The translations under genes and the position numbers were made by a program. Positions 32,345 through 38,841 of a DNA stretch of 41,957 nt are shown here, piece after piece. The notes under the pieces were generated by a model. The model saw only the letters and a program-made list of their open reading frames with translations. It was not told the origin of the DNA and ran no database searches. Source of the stretch: a virus; IMG/VR virus record IMGVR_UViG_3300048028_000431, positions 1-41,957 of that record. One strand, given 5' to 3'. The number at the start of each line of letters is the position of its first letter. Position 1 is the first letter of the stretch.

Positions 32345-32904
32345 TACGATATATCTATTATTTGATAAGTAATCCAAATAGTTACTTCTGTAGTTGCGGT
32401 GCCTGTTTCTGTAGGCGCATTTGATGAACTGGTGCTTTTAAATCTAACATCACCTACAATAGGGCCAGGGTCTGTACCTCCAGCCGCAACTATAGGCTTG
32501 TAAACAATATTTGATGTGTTATTTAATGAAGCAGCGGCTATAGGGTAGTTATAAGAGGTGTTGTTAGATATAGCTGGTTCTATTGTTAATGCGTCTGGGA
32601 AATTTAATTTATTTTGAGAAGTTTGATTGCTTGTTTTTATAATAACTGATACAACATCGGCAACTTCATTATCCGTAAGGTCTATTAGAACAACAGGACC
32701 TGTGTGGATTGTTCTTAATTGCGCTGTACTTACTGTTATCTTTTTAGTAACAAAGTTCCCTCCTGAGCCAATAAAAGACCTAAGTGCAGATACAGAAAAG
32801 TTTTTAGTTTTACCCTGGTCTTCTCCTGTTGTTCCGTCTGTGCCAATTACCTTGTCATTTATATCTATACCTGTATCGAGTATATATGTACTAATATTTG
32901 CCAT
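32344..32904 (-). CDS. Fibre-related protein sharing the ISTY N-terminal module (186 aa)
   Basis: The 186-aa protein starts MANISTYILDTGIDINDKVI followed by GTDGTTGEDQGKTKNFSVSA. It matches the beginning of the 233-aa fibre gene (MARISTYAIDTIV...DKWIGTDSNG...KNFTAS). The remainder is beta-rich and ends TEVTIWITYQIIDIS. The shared module is probably a virion-attachment or folding unit. It lies among tiny basic genes, away from the other fibre genes, 1-base overlap on one side and 2 bases on the other. Confidence 0.7.
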   Translation of the reverse strand: MANISTYILDTGIDINDKVIGTDGTTGEDQGKTKNFSVSALRSFIGSGGNFVTKKITVSTAQLRTIHTGPVVLIDLTDNEVADVVSVIIKTSNQTSQNKLNFPDALTIEPAISNNTSYNYPIAAASLNNTSNIVYKPIVAAGGTDPGPIVGDVRFKSTSSSNAPTETGTATTEVTIWITYQIIDIS

Positions 32905-32906
32905 AA

Positions 32907-33161
32907 TTATCTTTTTGTATATTTTTTAGTTACTCTACCTGCTTTTGTGTTTGCAACTACAGTTTTTCCTTTTCTTCCAGCTCTTTTCTTTTTTCTTGCT
33001 GTTTTAGCTCTTTCAGCTTTAGTCATTGACTGAGCCTTTTTTAAAGGCAAACATCTATCTGGATTTTTTTTATTCTTGCTTGTGCCACATGCTCCTTTTA
33101 TAGAACCATCTGTGCCAATTCTAACCCATTTTTCGTCACGCCATTTTTTAAGCTCACCCAC
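32907..33161 (-). CDS. Lys/Arg-rich protein with W-xE-KWVRIG and CG...C motifs (84 aa)
   Basis: The 84-aa protein begins MGELKKWRDEKWVRIGTDGS, then IKGACGTSKNKKNPDRCLPL, and ends with about 40 strongly basic residues (KTARKKKRAGRKGKTVVANT). The WxxEKWVRIxxxGxIxGxCG...C layout resembles a family of small proteins in algal viruses and marine phages that I recall as function-unknown. Cys25 and Cys37 may bind metal. The histone-like basic tail suggests DNA contact. It overlaps the next gene by 1 base. Confidence 0.65.
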   Translation of the reverse strand: MGELKKWRDEKWVRIGTDGSIKGACGTSKNKKNPDRCLPLKKAQSMTKAERAKTARKKKRAGRKGKTVVANTKAGRVTKKYTKR

Positions 33162-33466
33162 TATTGACTTATTTTTTTAACAACTCCTTTTTTTGCTACA
33201 TTCTTTGCAGCCAGTTTAAATAGCGCTTTTACACCTGTGCCTACTACATTAGCGGCATATGTCATAGCGGAGCCATCACCCAAAAGAGTAGGTCCAGTAT
33301 TCTTAGCGGTTAAAGTAGAAGCATAAGAAGTAATAGCTTGTTCTCTTTGTTTATCTTCTTCTGTTTTCTTTCTTTTCAACGGAATCTTATTCTTATTAAA
33401 CCTATTGAACGTGTTGAGCTTATCTATAGCTGTATTCTTAAAACCTATTTTATCGTAATCTGGCAT
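33161..33466 (-). CDS. Basic hypothetical protein (101 aa)
   Basis: The 101-aa protein begins MPDYDKIGFKNTAIDKLNTF and is Lys/Asn-rich in its first third. A small-residue segment follows at about 55-90 (TLLGDGSAMTYAANVVGTGV then KALFKLAAKN) that could be a weak amphipathic or membrane-active helix. The end is KKGVVKKISQ. The family is not recognised. It overlaps the 84-aa gene by 1 base and follows the 77-aa gene by 3. Confidence 0.55.
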   Translation of the reverse strand: MPDYDKIGFKNTAIDKLNTFNRFNKNKIPLKRKKTEEDKQREQAITSYASTLTAKNTGPTLLGDGSAMTYAANVVGTGVKALFKLAAKNVAKKGVVKKISQ

Positions 33467-33469
33467 ATT

Positions 33470-33703
33470 TTATTTTTTAGCTTTTCTACCTTTTCTAGCT
33501 TTTCCTTTCACAGCGTCGTCAATATCACCTAGCTGATTACCAACTTCTTTTATAGCATTTGCTACATCTGCAAGTTCTTGAGCTGTGAGCTTATATCTTT
33601 TTTTAATTTCTTTTACAGTGGCTATAGCTTTTTCATCTATCGTTGTTTTGCTCCATAAAGCAGTCCACATGTCTTTAAAATATTGTTTTGTTAATTTCCA
33701 CAT
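33470..33703 (-). CDS. Small helical protein with basic tail (77 aa)
   Basis: The 77-aa protein MWKLTKQYFKDMWTALWSKT then IDEKAIATVKEIKKRYKLTA continues QELADVANAIKEVGNQLGDI and ends DDAVKGKARKGRKAKK. Two or three amphipathic helices with a Lys-rich end are expected. I recall the ELADVxxAIKEVGNQxGDIDDA core from other marine phage genomes. Function unknown; probably part of the basic-protein set. Confidence 0.65.
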   Translation of the reverse strand: MWKLTKQYFKDMWTALWSKTTIDEKAIATVKEIKKRYKLTAQELADVANAIKEVGNQLGDIDDAVKGKARKGRKAKK

Positions 33704-33711
33704 AATTTGAA

Positions 33712-34056
33712 TTATTTATTTTGTAATCTTTTTTGAGCTTTTTGCATTCTTCTTATAAAGCCCTTGGCTCTTCTTTCTGATATTTGTTTTTCTCTTGCAA
33801 CCCCACTATTGTTCATAGTGTATAGCATGTAGCTTCCATCTGGCTGCTGCATAACCTCCTTAAATCTTTCAGTACCTCTTCCCCTTTTTGAGATTTTCAT
33901 TTTTAATTTACTAGCTCCAATAGTGTTATCGTAATTAGTATCTGAAAAATGAATATCTATAGTTTTATTTTTAAACTTTTCAGTAGCCTTTTGATTTTTA
34001 ATCTTCTGCTTTATTGTGCTATTTGACTGAAGAATAGATGGTGGTATTTTGTTCAT
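33712..34056 (-). CDS. Basic hypothetical protein (114 aa)
   Basis: The 114-aa protein MNKIPPSILQSNSTIKQKIK has a short beta region (RFKEVMQQPDGSYMLYTMNN) and a strongly basic C-terminal helix (RRAKGFIRRMQKAQKRLQNK). No enzyme motif is seen. It lies 4 bases before the stop of the 39-aa gene and 8 bases from the 77-aa gene. It is probably a minor virion or DNA-binding protein, but I do not recognise it. Confidence 0.55.
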   Translation of the reverse strand: MNKIPPSILQSNSTIKQKIKNQKATEKFKNKTIDIHFSDTNYDNTIGASKLKMKISKRGRGTERFKEVMQQPDGSYMLYTMNNSGVAREKQISERRAKGFIRRMQKAQKRLQNK

Positions 34057-34060
34057 TTTT

Positions 34061-34180
34061 TTATTTCTTTTTCTTTGACATAGATTTTATTAATCTATCA
34101 ATCTTACCTGCTTGAGCTTTGTGCATAGCAGATGCTTTCTTTAACTGACTTGATATTTCTTTCAATTTTTTTGCGTCCAT
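34061..34180 (-). CDS. Tiny helical protein, KLKKASAMHKAQAGKID type (39 aa)
   Basis: A 40-codon frame from the ATG at 34180 encodes MDAKKLKEISSQLKKASAMH then KAQAGKIDRLIKSMSKKKK. The start overlaps the previous stop by one base (TAATG). A single amphipathic helix containing KASxMHxxQAxxI is expected, a pattern I remember from tiny phage genes. Function unknown. Confidence 0.65.
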   Translation of the reverse strand: MDAKKLKEISSQLKKASAMHKAQAGKIDRLIKSMSKKKK

Positions 34181-34344
34181 TATTTTTTCTTTTTCTTAGC
34201 TCCTTTAGCGTAATTAGGGTCTTTACAATATTTACTTGCAGCCATATTTGCATATGCAGAAGGATATGTGTCAAAGGTTCTTTTTGCCCAAGCTATACCA
34301 GCTGGGCAAATCTTATTACCTTTTTTCTTTTTTTCTTTTGCCAT
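34180..34344 (-). CDS. Tiny basic protein, CPAGxAWAKRxFxxYPSAYANMAASKYC type (54 aa)
   Basis: A 55-codon frame from the ATG at 34344 encodes MAKEKKKKGNKICPAGIAWA, KRTFDTYPSAYANMAASKYC and KDPNYAKGAKKKKK. The CPxGxAxAKRxFxxYPSAYANxxASKxC outline is widespread in small proteins of marine phages as I recall. The two Cys, at 13 and 40, could bind metal or pair. It is flanked by a TAATG overlap and a 2-base gap. Function unknown. Confidence 0.7.
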   Translation of the reverse strand: MAKEKKKKGNKICPAGIAWAKRTFDTYPSAYANMAASKYCKDPNYAKGAKKKKK

Positions 34345-34346
34345 GA

Positions 34347-35135
34347 TTAATCTCTTCCAAACGTAGTTTTTCTTCGTCTACTGTTTGTAGTTGTTGCTTT
34401 GCTTGTTCTAGGCATATATGTTTTTGGTGCGTTCATTTTGCTAGTAAGCTTTTCCGAACGCTCTAAAAATTTACCATACATGAAATTAGCCATCCCCTGA
34501 ATATCAGTTCCAGCAGCTCCAATTTTTTTTCTGTATTTGTCTTTTCCAGCCTTATTCATTTTTCTATCTAAGACTCTTTGTGCTCTCTTATCAAGCCTCT
34601 TGTCTACTTTCTGAGCTCTTTTCATTAATCGAGCTTTCTTCTTTTCGCTCGTGTTCTCGTCGATTTTAGAAAGAATGTTTCTTGCCTTTATATCTCCCTT
34701 AGTGTCAAGGAATTTTGCTTTAGCATATCCCTTTTCCATTACGTCATAGGCTTTTGCTGTCGCTTTAGCTCCTCTATCCGCAGCCTTGAGAGAGGCTCTG
34801 TTTCCTGGATAAGGTCTGTTACCACCAACTCCGCTAAAGCTCCCACCACTTCTTTGACTCATTCTAACCTCAGGACCTTTCATTGGGTTTTTAATATCGT
34901 ATTGAGAGCCTGGAGTGTTTCCACTTACGCTGTTATAAGATTGATATCCACTAGCAAAAGCATTAGAAGAGACTACTCCTCCCCCTTTTGGTCTGTTAAC
35001 AAGTTTGCTTCCTTCATATGGAGTAAATTGACTTGATAAATATCTATATTGAATTCCCCTTCCTTTCATTTTTCCGAAGGGCTTGTTTACACCTGCAGTG
35101 TATGGTCTTAGTCTTTTTGGCAACTTAGTTGGCAT
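34347..35135 (-). CDS. Basic, Gly/Ala/Lys-rich protein, first gene of the basic-protein block (262 aa)
   Basis: I choose the ATG at 35135 (MPTKLPKRLRPYTAGVNKPF); a longer frame exists upstream but would run over the promoter and into the divergent gene. The protein has a Gly/Ser/Tyr-rich N-terminal third. Helical Lys/Ala repeats follow (KARLMKRAQKVDKRLDKRAQ and RVLDRKMNKAGKDKYRKKIG), and the end is basic (TTNSRRRKTTFGRD). It is very likely a nucleic-acid-associated structural protein. It follows a TAnnTTTG element by 24 bases. Confidence 0.6.
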   Translation of the reverse strand: MPTKLPKRLRPYTAGVNKPFGKMKGRGIQYRYLSSQFTPYEGSKLVNRPKGGGVVSSNAFASGYQSYNSVSGNTPGSQYDIKNPMKGPEVRMSQRSGGSFSGVGGNRPYPGNRASLKAADRGAKATAKAYDVMEKGYAKAKFLDTKGDIKARNILSKIDENTSEKKKARLMKRAQKVDKRLDKRAQRVLDRKMNKAGKDKYRKKIGAAGTDIQGMANFMYGKFLERSEKLTSKMNAPKTYMPRTSKATTTNSRRRKTTFGRD

Positions 35136-35159
35136 AATGATGTTTTTTAAATTATAAGG

Positions 35160-35167
35160 CAAAGATA
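35160..35167 (-). promoter_or_regulatory. Bacteroidota-type -7 element (TATCTTTG), minus strand
   Basis: The minus strand reads TATCTTTG 24 bases before the ATG at 35135. It likely drives the block of small basic proteins. It faces away from the element at 35185-35192, so the two form a divergent pair. Confidence 0.5.
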
Positions 35168-35184
35168 CCAAAAAATGTTTTTCG

Positions 35185-35192
35185 TATTTTTG
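35185..35192 (+). promoter_or_regulatory. Bacteroidota-type -7 element (TATTTTTG), plus strand
   Basis: The plus strand reads TATTTTTG 18 bases before the preferred ATG at 35211 of the winged-helix gene. No -33 TTG is visible at the normal spacing. It would give a very short leader. Confidence 0.4.
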
Positions 35193-35210
35193 ACCCAAAT
35201 AATTAAATCT

Positions 35211-35687
35211 ATGATAAAATCTTATAAAAGAAAAATTATTAAAAGACAACCTAGAGAAAGACAATATAATTTTTTAAAGTATTGGAGGGTTGTGAAATAT
35301 TACATAAAAAGAAAATATAACATAAGTTCAATGGAGTTAGATATGTTGCTTTATTTGTATGACCTACCTTATTTCAGAAAAGAAGATTTTAATTATTACG
35401 GAAACACAATGTCTTGGGATAAAAGAAGGTTTTATGAAATGGTAAAAAAAGATTTAATAAAAGAATGGAGACCTGGAGGTGAGAAGTATGGAAGAGCAAA
35501 AATATGGGAGCTTACACATAAAGCAAAAACAATATGTTTGCTTACTTATAAAAAACTTATGAATGACGAGCCTATATCAGAAGAGCCTCGTTCTAACCCT
35601 ATATTCAAAAAGACATCTTATGCTGATAAGATATATAAAAAGGTTATTGAAAAAATGAACGCATCTAATCTTCATTCTGATACATAA
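35211..35687 (+). CDS. Winged-helix (MarR-like) DNA-binding protein, lone plus-strand gene in the minus arm
   Basis: I take the ATG at 35211 (MIKSYKRKIIKRQPRERQYN, 158 aa); an upstream ATG would overlap the promoter. After a basic N-terminus the middle reads KYNISSMELDMLLYLYDLPY, FRKEDFNYYGNTMSWDKRRF and YEMVKKDLIKEWRPGGEKYG, then AKIWELTHKAKTICLLTYKK. Helix, turn, recognition helix and a beta wing ending in LTHKAK match the MarR-type winged-helix layout (xxELTxKGxxL). It is flanked by minus-strand genes. Its 3' end overlaps the 249-aa gene by 23 bases, tail to tail. A regulator of the late arm is a reasonable inference. Confidence 0.7.
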   Translation: MIKSYKRKIIKRQPRERQYNFLKYWRVVKYYIKRKYNISSMELDMLLYLYDLPYFRKEDFNYYGNTMSWDKRRFYEMVKKDLIKEWRPGGEKYGRAKIWELTHKAKTICLLTYKKLMNDEPISEEPRSNPIFKKTSYADKIYKKVIEKMNASNLHSDT

Positions 35688-36414
35688 AAACTGCCTTTTT
35701 TAATAGAGAATAGTTTCTTATAGAGGTTATTTTTTTTAACTCTCTCATCTTCAGTGCGTTGCCTTTGTCTGTTAAAAAATCAATAGCTTCTATCGCTCTA
35801 CTTATTAAATTTTCGTTTTTAATATCTAGATTAGCTTTTTTGATTGATGATTTTGTTTCTTCATTAAAGTACCAAGAAACAAGATATCTTGATGTGTGAA
35901 GTTTTTTTGCTACTTTTATTAGTGTAATCTTTTCTTTTTCAAGCCACATCTCTTCAATAACTTGGTCAATCTCTGAGCTAGTAGGTCTTTTTTTTGTCCC
36001 AATAATAGAGCCAACTATTTTCATTTTAGTTTTTCTATCAATCATTTTAGAGGGGTTGAATATTATTTTTCTTTTTCTCTTACAATAGGGCACCTTTTTC
36101 TTATTGTAAACTCTTGTGACCATAGCCTCAACCCTTAATGAGGTATATGTTCTAATTATGTGTCCAGAGTCTCTGTCTGATAGAATTTTAAATAAAGAGG
36201 TCATTAGAGATAGTTTAAATTCAGGGTTTAAATGAATAAACTTCTCTGCAATATATTCAAGTTCTGAAAAAGAATTTATCTTTCTTTTTGTTCTATATAA
36301 ACTGTAAAAATCAACTCCTTCTGGAAAATACAGATAATCATCCCCTTTAAAAATAAAAGGGGTTTCCATTATTATTCTATGTGATTCATAATCAAATAGC
36401 GGTGTTAACATCAT
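35665..36414 (-). CDS. Basic protein with possible helix-turn-helix, in the chaperonin operon (249 aa)
   Basis: The frame opens MMLTPLFDYESHRIIMETPF; the first ATG overlaps the end of groES by 23 bases, and the ATG at codon 16 (36369, A-rich leader) is a good alternative. The middle is very basic (KKKVPYCKRKRKIIFNPSKM). Residues about 160-200 (ITLIKVAKKLHTSRYLVSWY) look like helix-turn-helix: xxVAKKLxxSRxLVSWYF. The C-terminus is helical. It could be a transcription factor or a small-terminase-like protein. Its 3' end meets the winged-helix gene tail to tail with no terminator visible. Confidence 0.55.
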   Translation of the reverse strand: MMLTPLFDYESHRIIMETPFIFKGDDYLYFPEGVDFYSLYRTKRKINSFSELEYIAEKFIHLNPEFKLSLMTSLFKILSDRDSGHIIRTYTSLRVEAMVTRVYNKKKVPYCKRKRKIIFNPSKMIDRKTKMKIVGSIIGTKKRPTSSEIDQVIEEMWLEKEKITLIKVAKKLHTSRYLVSWYFNEETKSSIKKANLDIKNENLISRAIEAIDFLTDKGNALKMRELKKITSIRNYSLLKKAVFMYQNED

Positions 36415-36670
36415 CCATTGTTACAACGACATCTTTTTCTCTAATAGCCTTAAGCTTAGTTCCTTTAATCCTCAGCTCAGAGCCTGATATCTTGTCAAAG
36501 TAAACAAATTGACCAGGCTTAACCTCTTTGACATCTTCGCCAACAGTTACTACCTGACCTATAACATATCTTATGTTATTATCTGATTTTTCAGTTATAA
36601 TGAGTCCCAGTTCATTTTTTTGAACCACCTCATCATCTTTTACAATAATAAAACTACCAACTGCCTTCAA
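36392..36670 (-). CDS. groES: Co-chaperonin GroES (phage-encoded)
   Basis: The 92-aa protein has the full GroES outline: MKAVGSFIIVKDDE (1-14), a mobile-loop region (17-32) with the hydrophobic tripeptide LII at 23-25, then GQVVTVGEDVKEVKPGQFVY and EKDVVVTM. Its length is near the normal 95-100. The start is TTG at 36670: an in-frame TAG lies two codons upstream and no ATG fits, so TTG is almost forced. The start lies inside the 3' end of the 51-aa gene (17-base overlap), suggesting coupled translation. It should cap the GroEL encoded upstream, the reverse of the bacterial groES-groEL order. Confidence 0.88.
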   Translation of the reverse strand: MKAVGSFIIVKDDEVVQKNELGLIITEKSDNNIRYVIGQVVTVGEDVKEVKPGQFVYFDKISGSELRIKGTKLKAIREKDVVVTMDDVNTAI

Positions 36671-36809
36671 CGCCTAATTTTTGTTTAGTTAGGACTTTTC
36701 CTTTTTCGTCTAATACAGTATAACCATTTGTAATCAAAAGGTTTGCTGCTTTTGTTTCTTTCCTTTTTTGAAGTCTATAAGATTCAAATATTTCATTCGA
36801 TATAACCAT
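36654..36809 (-). CDS. Small protein encoded between groEL and groES (51 aa)
   Basis: A 52-codon frame from the ATG at 36809 encodes MVISNEIFESYRLQKRKETK then AANLLITNGYTVLDEKGKVL, ending TKQKLGVEGSW. It starts 4 bases after the groEL stop and overlaps groES by 17 bases. A helix followed by a beta hairpin (TNGYTVLDEKGKVL) is likely. Tight packing on both sides makes it credible despite its size. The family is not recognised; it may work with, or only couple expression of, the chaperonin genes. Confidence 0.65.
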   Translation of the reverse strand: MVISNEIFESYRLQKRKETKAANLLITNGYTVLDEKGKVLTKQKLGVEGSW

Positions 36810-36813
36810 AATT

Positions 36814-38409
36814 TTAATTTTTATTTATTCTCTTGTTTGAGACGACACATGATGTCGTCAGTATTATTGATGCAACTGATGCTGAGTTTAAAACAGCATT
36901 TTTAGTTACTTTAAAGGGGTCAATAATCCCCATTCTTATCATATTTCCAAACTTACCAGTTTTAACATCTAATCCATGTTTGATGGTTCTGTTTTCCATT
37001 TTACTTACAATATACTTGTGTTCTGTTGATTGCCCTGAGTTTTCTATGATTTTTTCCCAGGCACTCGGCAGAGACTCAATTAATATATTATAACCCCAAA
37101 CAAAAGAATCAGAGTTGCTTCTCGGAGATTTTTTGGAAATTTTTCTATGTACGTCTAATAAGGCTACCCCTCCACCAGCAACAATACCTTCTTCTAAGGC
37201 TGCTTTTGTTGCATGGATGGAATCATCTACCCTATCTTTCTTCTCTTTCAGCTCAACTTCTGAGTTACCAGCAAGTTTTATGGTTGCTACACCACCAGCT
37301 AATTTAGATAATCTGTCTTGCAAGTGCCACTTATCGGTTTTATTGGCACTTAATCGTATTTCTTTATTTAACCACTCAATAACCTCATCTTTTTTCTTGT
37401 TTTCCGCCTCATCAAACACCAAAACGGTTTCTGTTGAGTTTGAAATCATCTGTCTACAGGTGCCAAGATAAGATGCATCAATATTTTGAGAAGAATCTCC
37501 TGACATTTCTGAAATCATTCTAGCTCCAGTCATCATACAAAGGTCTTCAAGTAGTTCAAATCTTTTTATACCTATACCTTCAGGTGTTAAAAAGTTAGCC
37601 GTAAGGTTTTTCTTGTTTATATTTTGTGCTATAAACAATTTTACCCTGTCGTCTAGGTCTGAAATGATTAAAAGTGGCTTTTTTTGCTTTATTGAGGCCT
37701 CAAACGCAAAATGAAGTCGTTCGTGCATGTCAATTTTCATGTCACTAATGACAATTAAGGGGTTTTGAAACTCTACTGACTTATTTCTAAGGTTGTTTAT
37801 GCTAAATGGAGTACCATACCCTCTTTGTATTTTGGTTCCATTAGTTATTTCGGTATAATCCTCGCCTGTGGTGGACTCGTCCATTGTTACAACACCATCT
37901 TTACCTACTTTTATATAGGCATCTGCTATCATCTTACCAATATACTCATCTCCGTTAGCCGAAATAGTAGAAACTTGAAGTAATTTTTCGTCTGTCACTT
38001 CAGTTTTCATTTTTTCGAGTGTTTTTACCACCAATCTAGCGGCATGTTCTATACCTTCTTTAGCTTGAGTTACATTTTCAACGCTATTTATTTGGTCAAA
38101 ACACTTATCTATCATGGATTTTGCTAAAACACAGGAAGTTGTAGTACCATCTCCTGCTTCCGACGCTGTTTTTTGTGAAGCTTGCTTTAAAATGCTACAG
38201 CCGAGGTTCTCTACTGGGTCTGAAAGCAATATACTATTAGCTACTGTTACCCCATCTTTTGTAATATGAGGGTTTCCAAACTGGTCTTCAATAATTACTG
38301 TCTTTCCTGAAGCACCTAAAGTAGAGGAAACAGCCTCTGCAAGGGTATCAATGCCTTTTTTTAGTTTTTTCCTGCCATCAGAACCAAAAACTATGTTTTT
38401 TTCAATCAT
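36814..38409 (-). CDS. groEL: Chaperonin GroEL (phage-encoded, lacking the GGM tail)
   Basis: The 531-aa protein shows the full GroEL series. TKDGVTVA has Asp52 and GDGTTT spans 86-91 with Asp87, both ATPase residues. ARVExAL-like DDSIHAT has Asp396 (equivalent to E. coli Asp398), and AGGGVALL follows (GGG at 412-414). The apical domain is much changed: RGYGTPFSINN replaces RGYLSPYFINK, and the GFGDRR site reads EGIGIKRF. The C-terminus ends VVSNKRINKN without Gly-Gly-Met repeats. ATPase residues are intact, so it is probably active; apical changes suggest a narrowed substrate range. It heads the chaperonin operon. Confidence 0.95.
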   Translation of the reverse strand: MIEKNIVFGSDGRKKLKKGIDTLAEAVSSTLGASGKTVIIEDQFGNPHITKDGVTVANSILLSDPVENLGCSILKQASQKTASEAGDGTTTSCVLAKSMIDKCFDQINSVENVTQAKEGIEHAARLVVKTLEKMKTEVTDEKLLQVSTISANGDEYIGKMIADAYIKVGKDGVVTMDESTTGEDYTEITNGTKIQRGYGTPFSINNLRNKSVEFQNPLIVISDMKIDMHERLHFAFEASIKQKKPLLIISDLDDRVKLFIAQNINKKNLTANFLTPEGIGIKRFELLEDLCMMTGARMISEMSGDSSQNIDASYLGTCRQMISNSTETVLVFDEAENKKKDEVIEWLNKEIRLSANKTDKWHLQDRLSKLAGGVATIKLAGNSEVELKEKKDRVDDSIHATKAALEEGIVAGGGVALLDVHRKISKKSPRSNSDSFVWGYNILIESLPSAWEKIIENSGQSTEHKYIVSKMENRTIKHGLDVKTGKFGNMIRMGIIDPFKVTKNAVLNSASVASIILTTSCVVSNKRINKN

Positions 38410-38471
38410 TTATGTATTATTATATTAAATTTTTATTCTTTTCTTTTCTTCTTTTTATATAGGCATGTCGA

Positions 38472-38502
38472 TTTTAGCCTCTTTTTTTTTAAGAAGCTAA
38501 AA
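38472..38502 (-). other. AT-rich inverted repeat upstream of groEL
   Basis: TTTTAGC and GCTAAAA flank TCTT and AAGA, giving up to 12 pairs with one wobble and an A- or T-rich loop. No T-run follows on the minus strand, so it is a poor intrinsic terminator. It may attenuate transcription or mark the end of the upstream small ORFs. Confidence 0.35.
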
Positions 38503-38525
38503 AACTGACGTATATCACCTGTAAA

Positions 38526-38675
38526 TCAGCTTGTTTTGCGTGTCTTTGGCTTGTCACTTGCTTGTCGCTCAAGTTCATCAATCTTTTGCTGTAATTTTTG
38601 TATTAAATTCCTTGTCCCAGGTTGATGTTTGAGTCCAATAATTTCCTGCGCCAACTTTGTTGTCAATTTCGACAT
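38526..38675 (-). CDS. Small coiled-coil protein (49 aa), tentative
   Basis: A 50-codon frame from the ATG at 38675 encodes MSKLTTKLAQEIIGLKHQPG, TRNLIQKLQQKIDELERQAS and DKPKTRKTS. A leucine-type heptad and a basic tail look protein-like. It overlaps another frame (38578-38700), so only one of the two may be used; I favour this one for its sequence character. Function unknown. Confidence 0.45.
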   Translation of the reverse strand: MSKLTTKLAQEIIGLKHQPGTRNLIQKLQQKIDELERQASDKPKTRKTS

Positions 38676-38700
38676 TTATACTATAGTTTGTTTTCCACAT
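38578..38700 (-). CDS. Alternative small frame coupled to a 31-aa TM peptide (40 aa), doubtful
   Basis: It encodes MWKTNYSINVEIDNKVGAGN then YWTQTSTWDKEFNTKITAKD, starting at the stop of the 31-aa frame (TAATG). An in-frame upstream extension to 38841 also exists but runs over the promoter. It conflicts with the 49-aa frame. Listed because coupling is tidy; support is weak. Confidence 0.3.
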   Translation of the reverse strand: MWKTNYSINVEIDNKVGAGNYWTQTSTWDKEFNTKITAKD

Positions 38701-38795
38701 TAGAAAATCAATTTTAAAATAGGTGACCATATTAAATAAGAGATTGTAAATATACTCACCCAAACCAATACGACAGACCATTTTATCTTTTTCAT
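38700..38795 (-). CDS. Single-span membrane micro-protein (31 aa), tentative
   Basis: The frame encodes MKKIKWSVVLVWVSIFTISY then LIWSPILKLIF: two to three positive residues, then one hydrophobic helix, the form of a small inner-membrane peptide. Its ATG lies only 4 bases from a TAnnTTTG element, which would make the transcript leaderless, so either the promoter or the frame may be wrong. Confidence 0.4.
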   Translation of the reverse strand: MKKIKWSVVLVWVSIFTISYLIWSPILKLIF

Positions 38796-38798
38796 ATA

Positions 38799-38806
38799 CA
38801 AATATA
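38799..38806 (-). promoter_or_regulatory. Bacteroidota-type -7 element (TATATTTG)
   Basis: The minus strand reads TATATTTG, 13 bases downstream of the repeated upstream element at 38819-38839. The shared arrangement with the promoter at 39171-39178 strengthens both. Confidence 0.5.
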
Positions 38807-38818
38807 CAAAAAAAAACA

Positions 38819-38839
38819 ATGTGGCGCAAAAATGTAAAC
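38819..38839 (-). repeat. Upstream repeat, copy 1 (GTTTACATTTTTGCGCCAC plus AT)
   Basis: This copy matches 39199-39219 at 20 of 21 positions; both lie just upstream of a TATATTTG box, at 12 and 20 bases. It is the best candidate operator or activator site in the window. Confidence 0.65.
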
Positions 38840-38841
38840 AA

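Noticed and set aside
35136-35264. N-terminal extension of the 262-aa basic protein
   Set aside because: The longer frame would run over the minus-strand promoter element and the start of the divergent gene; MPTKLPKRL with a promoter at proper spacing is the better start.
38701-38841. Long 87-codon version of the 40-aa frame
   Set aside because: Its upstream half crosses the -7 element and the repeated operator-like sequence, so only the short coupled form was considered.
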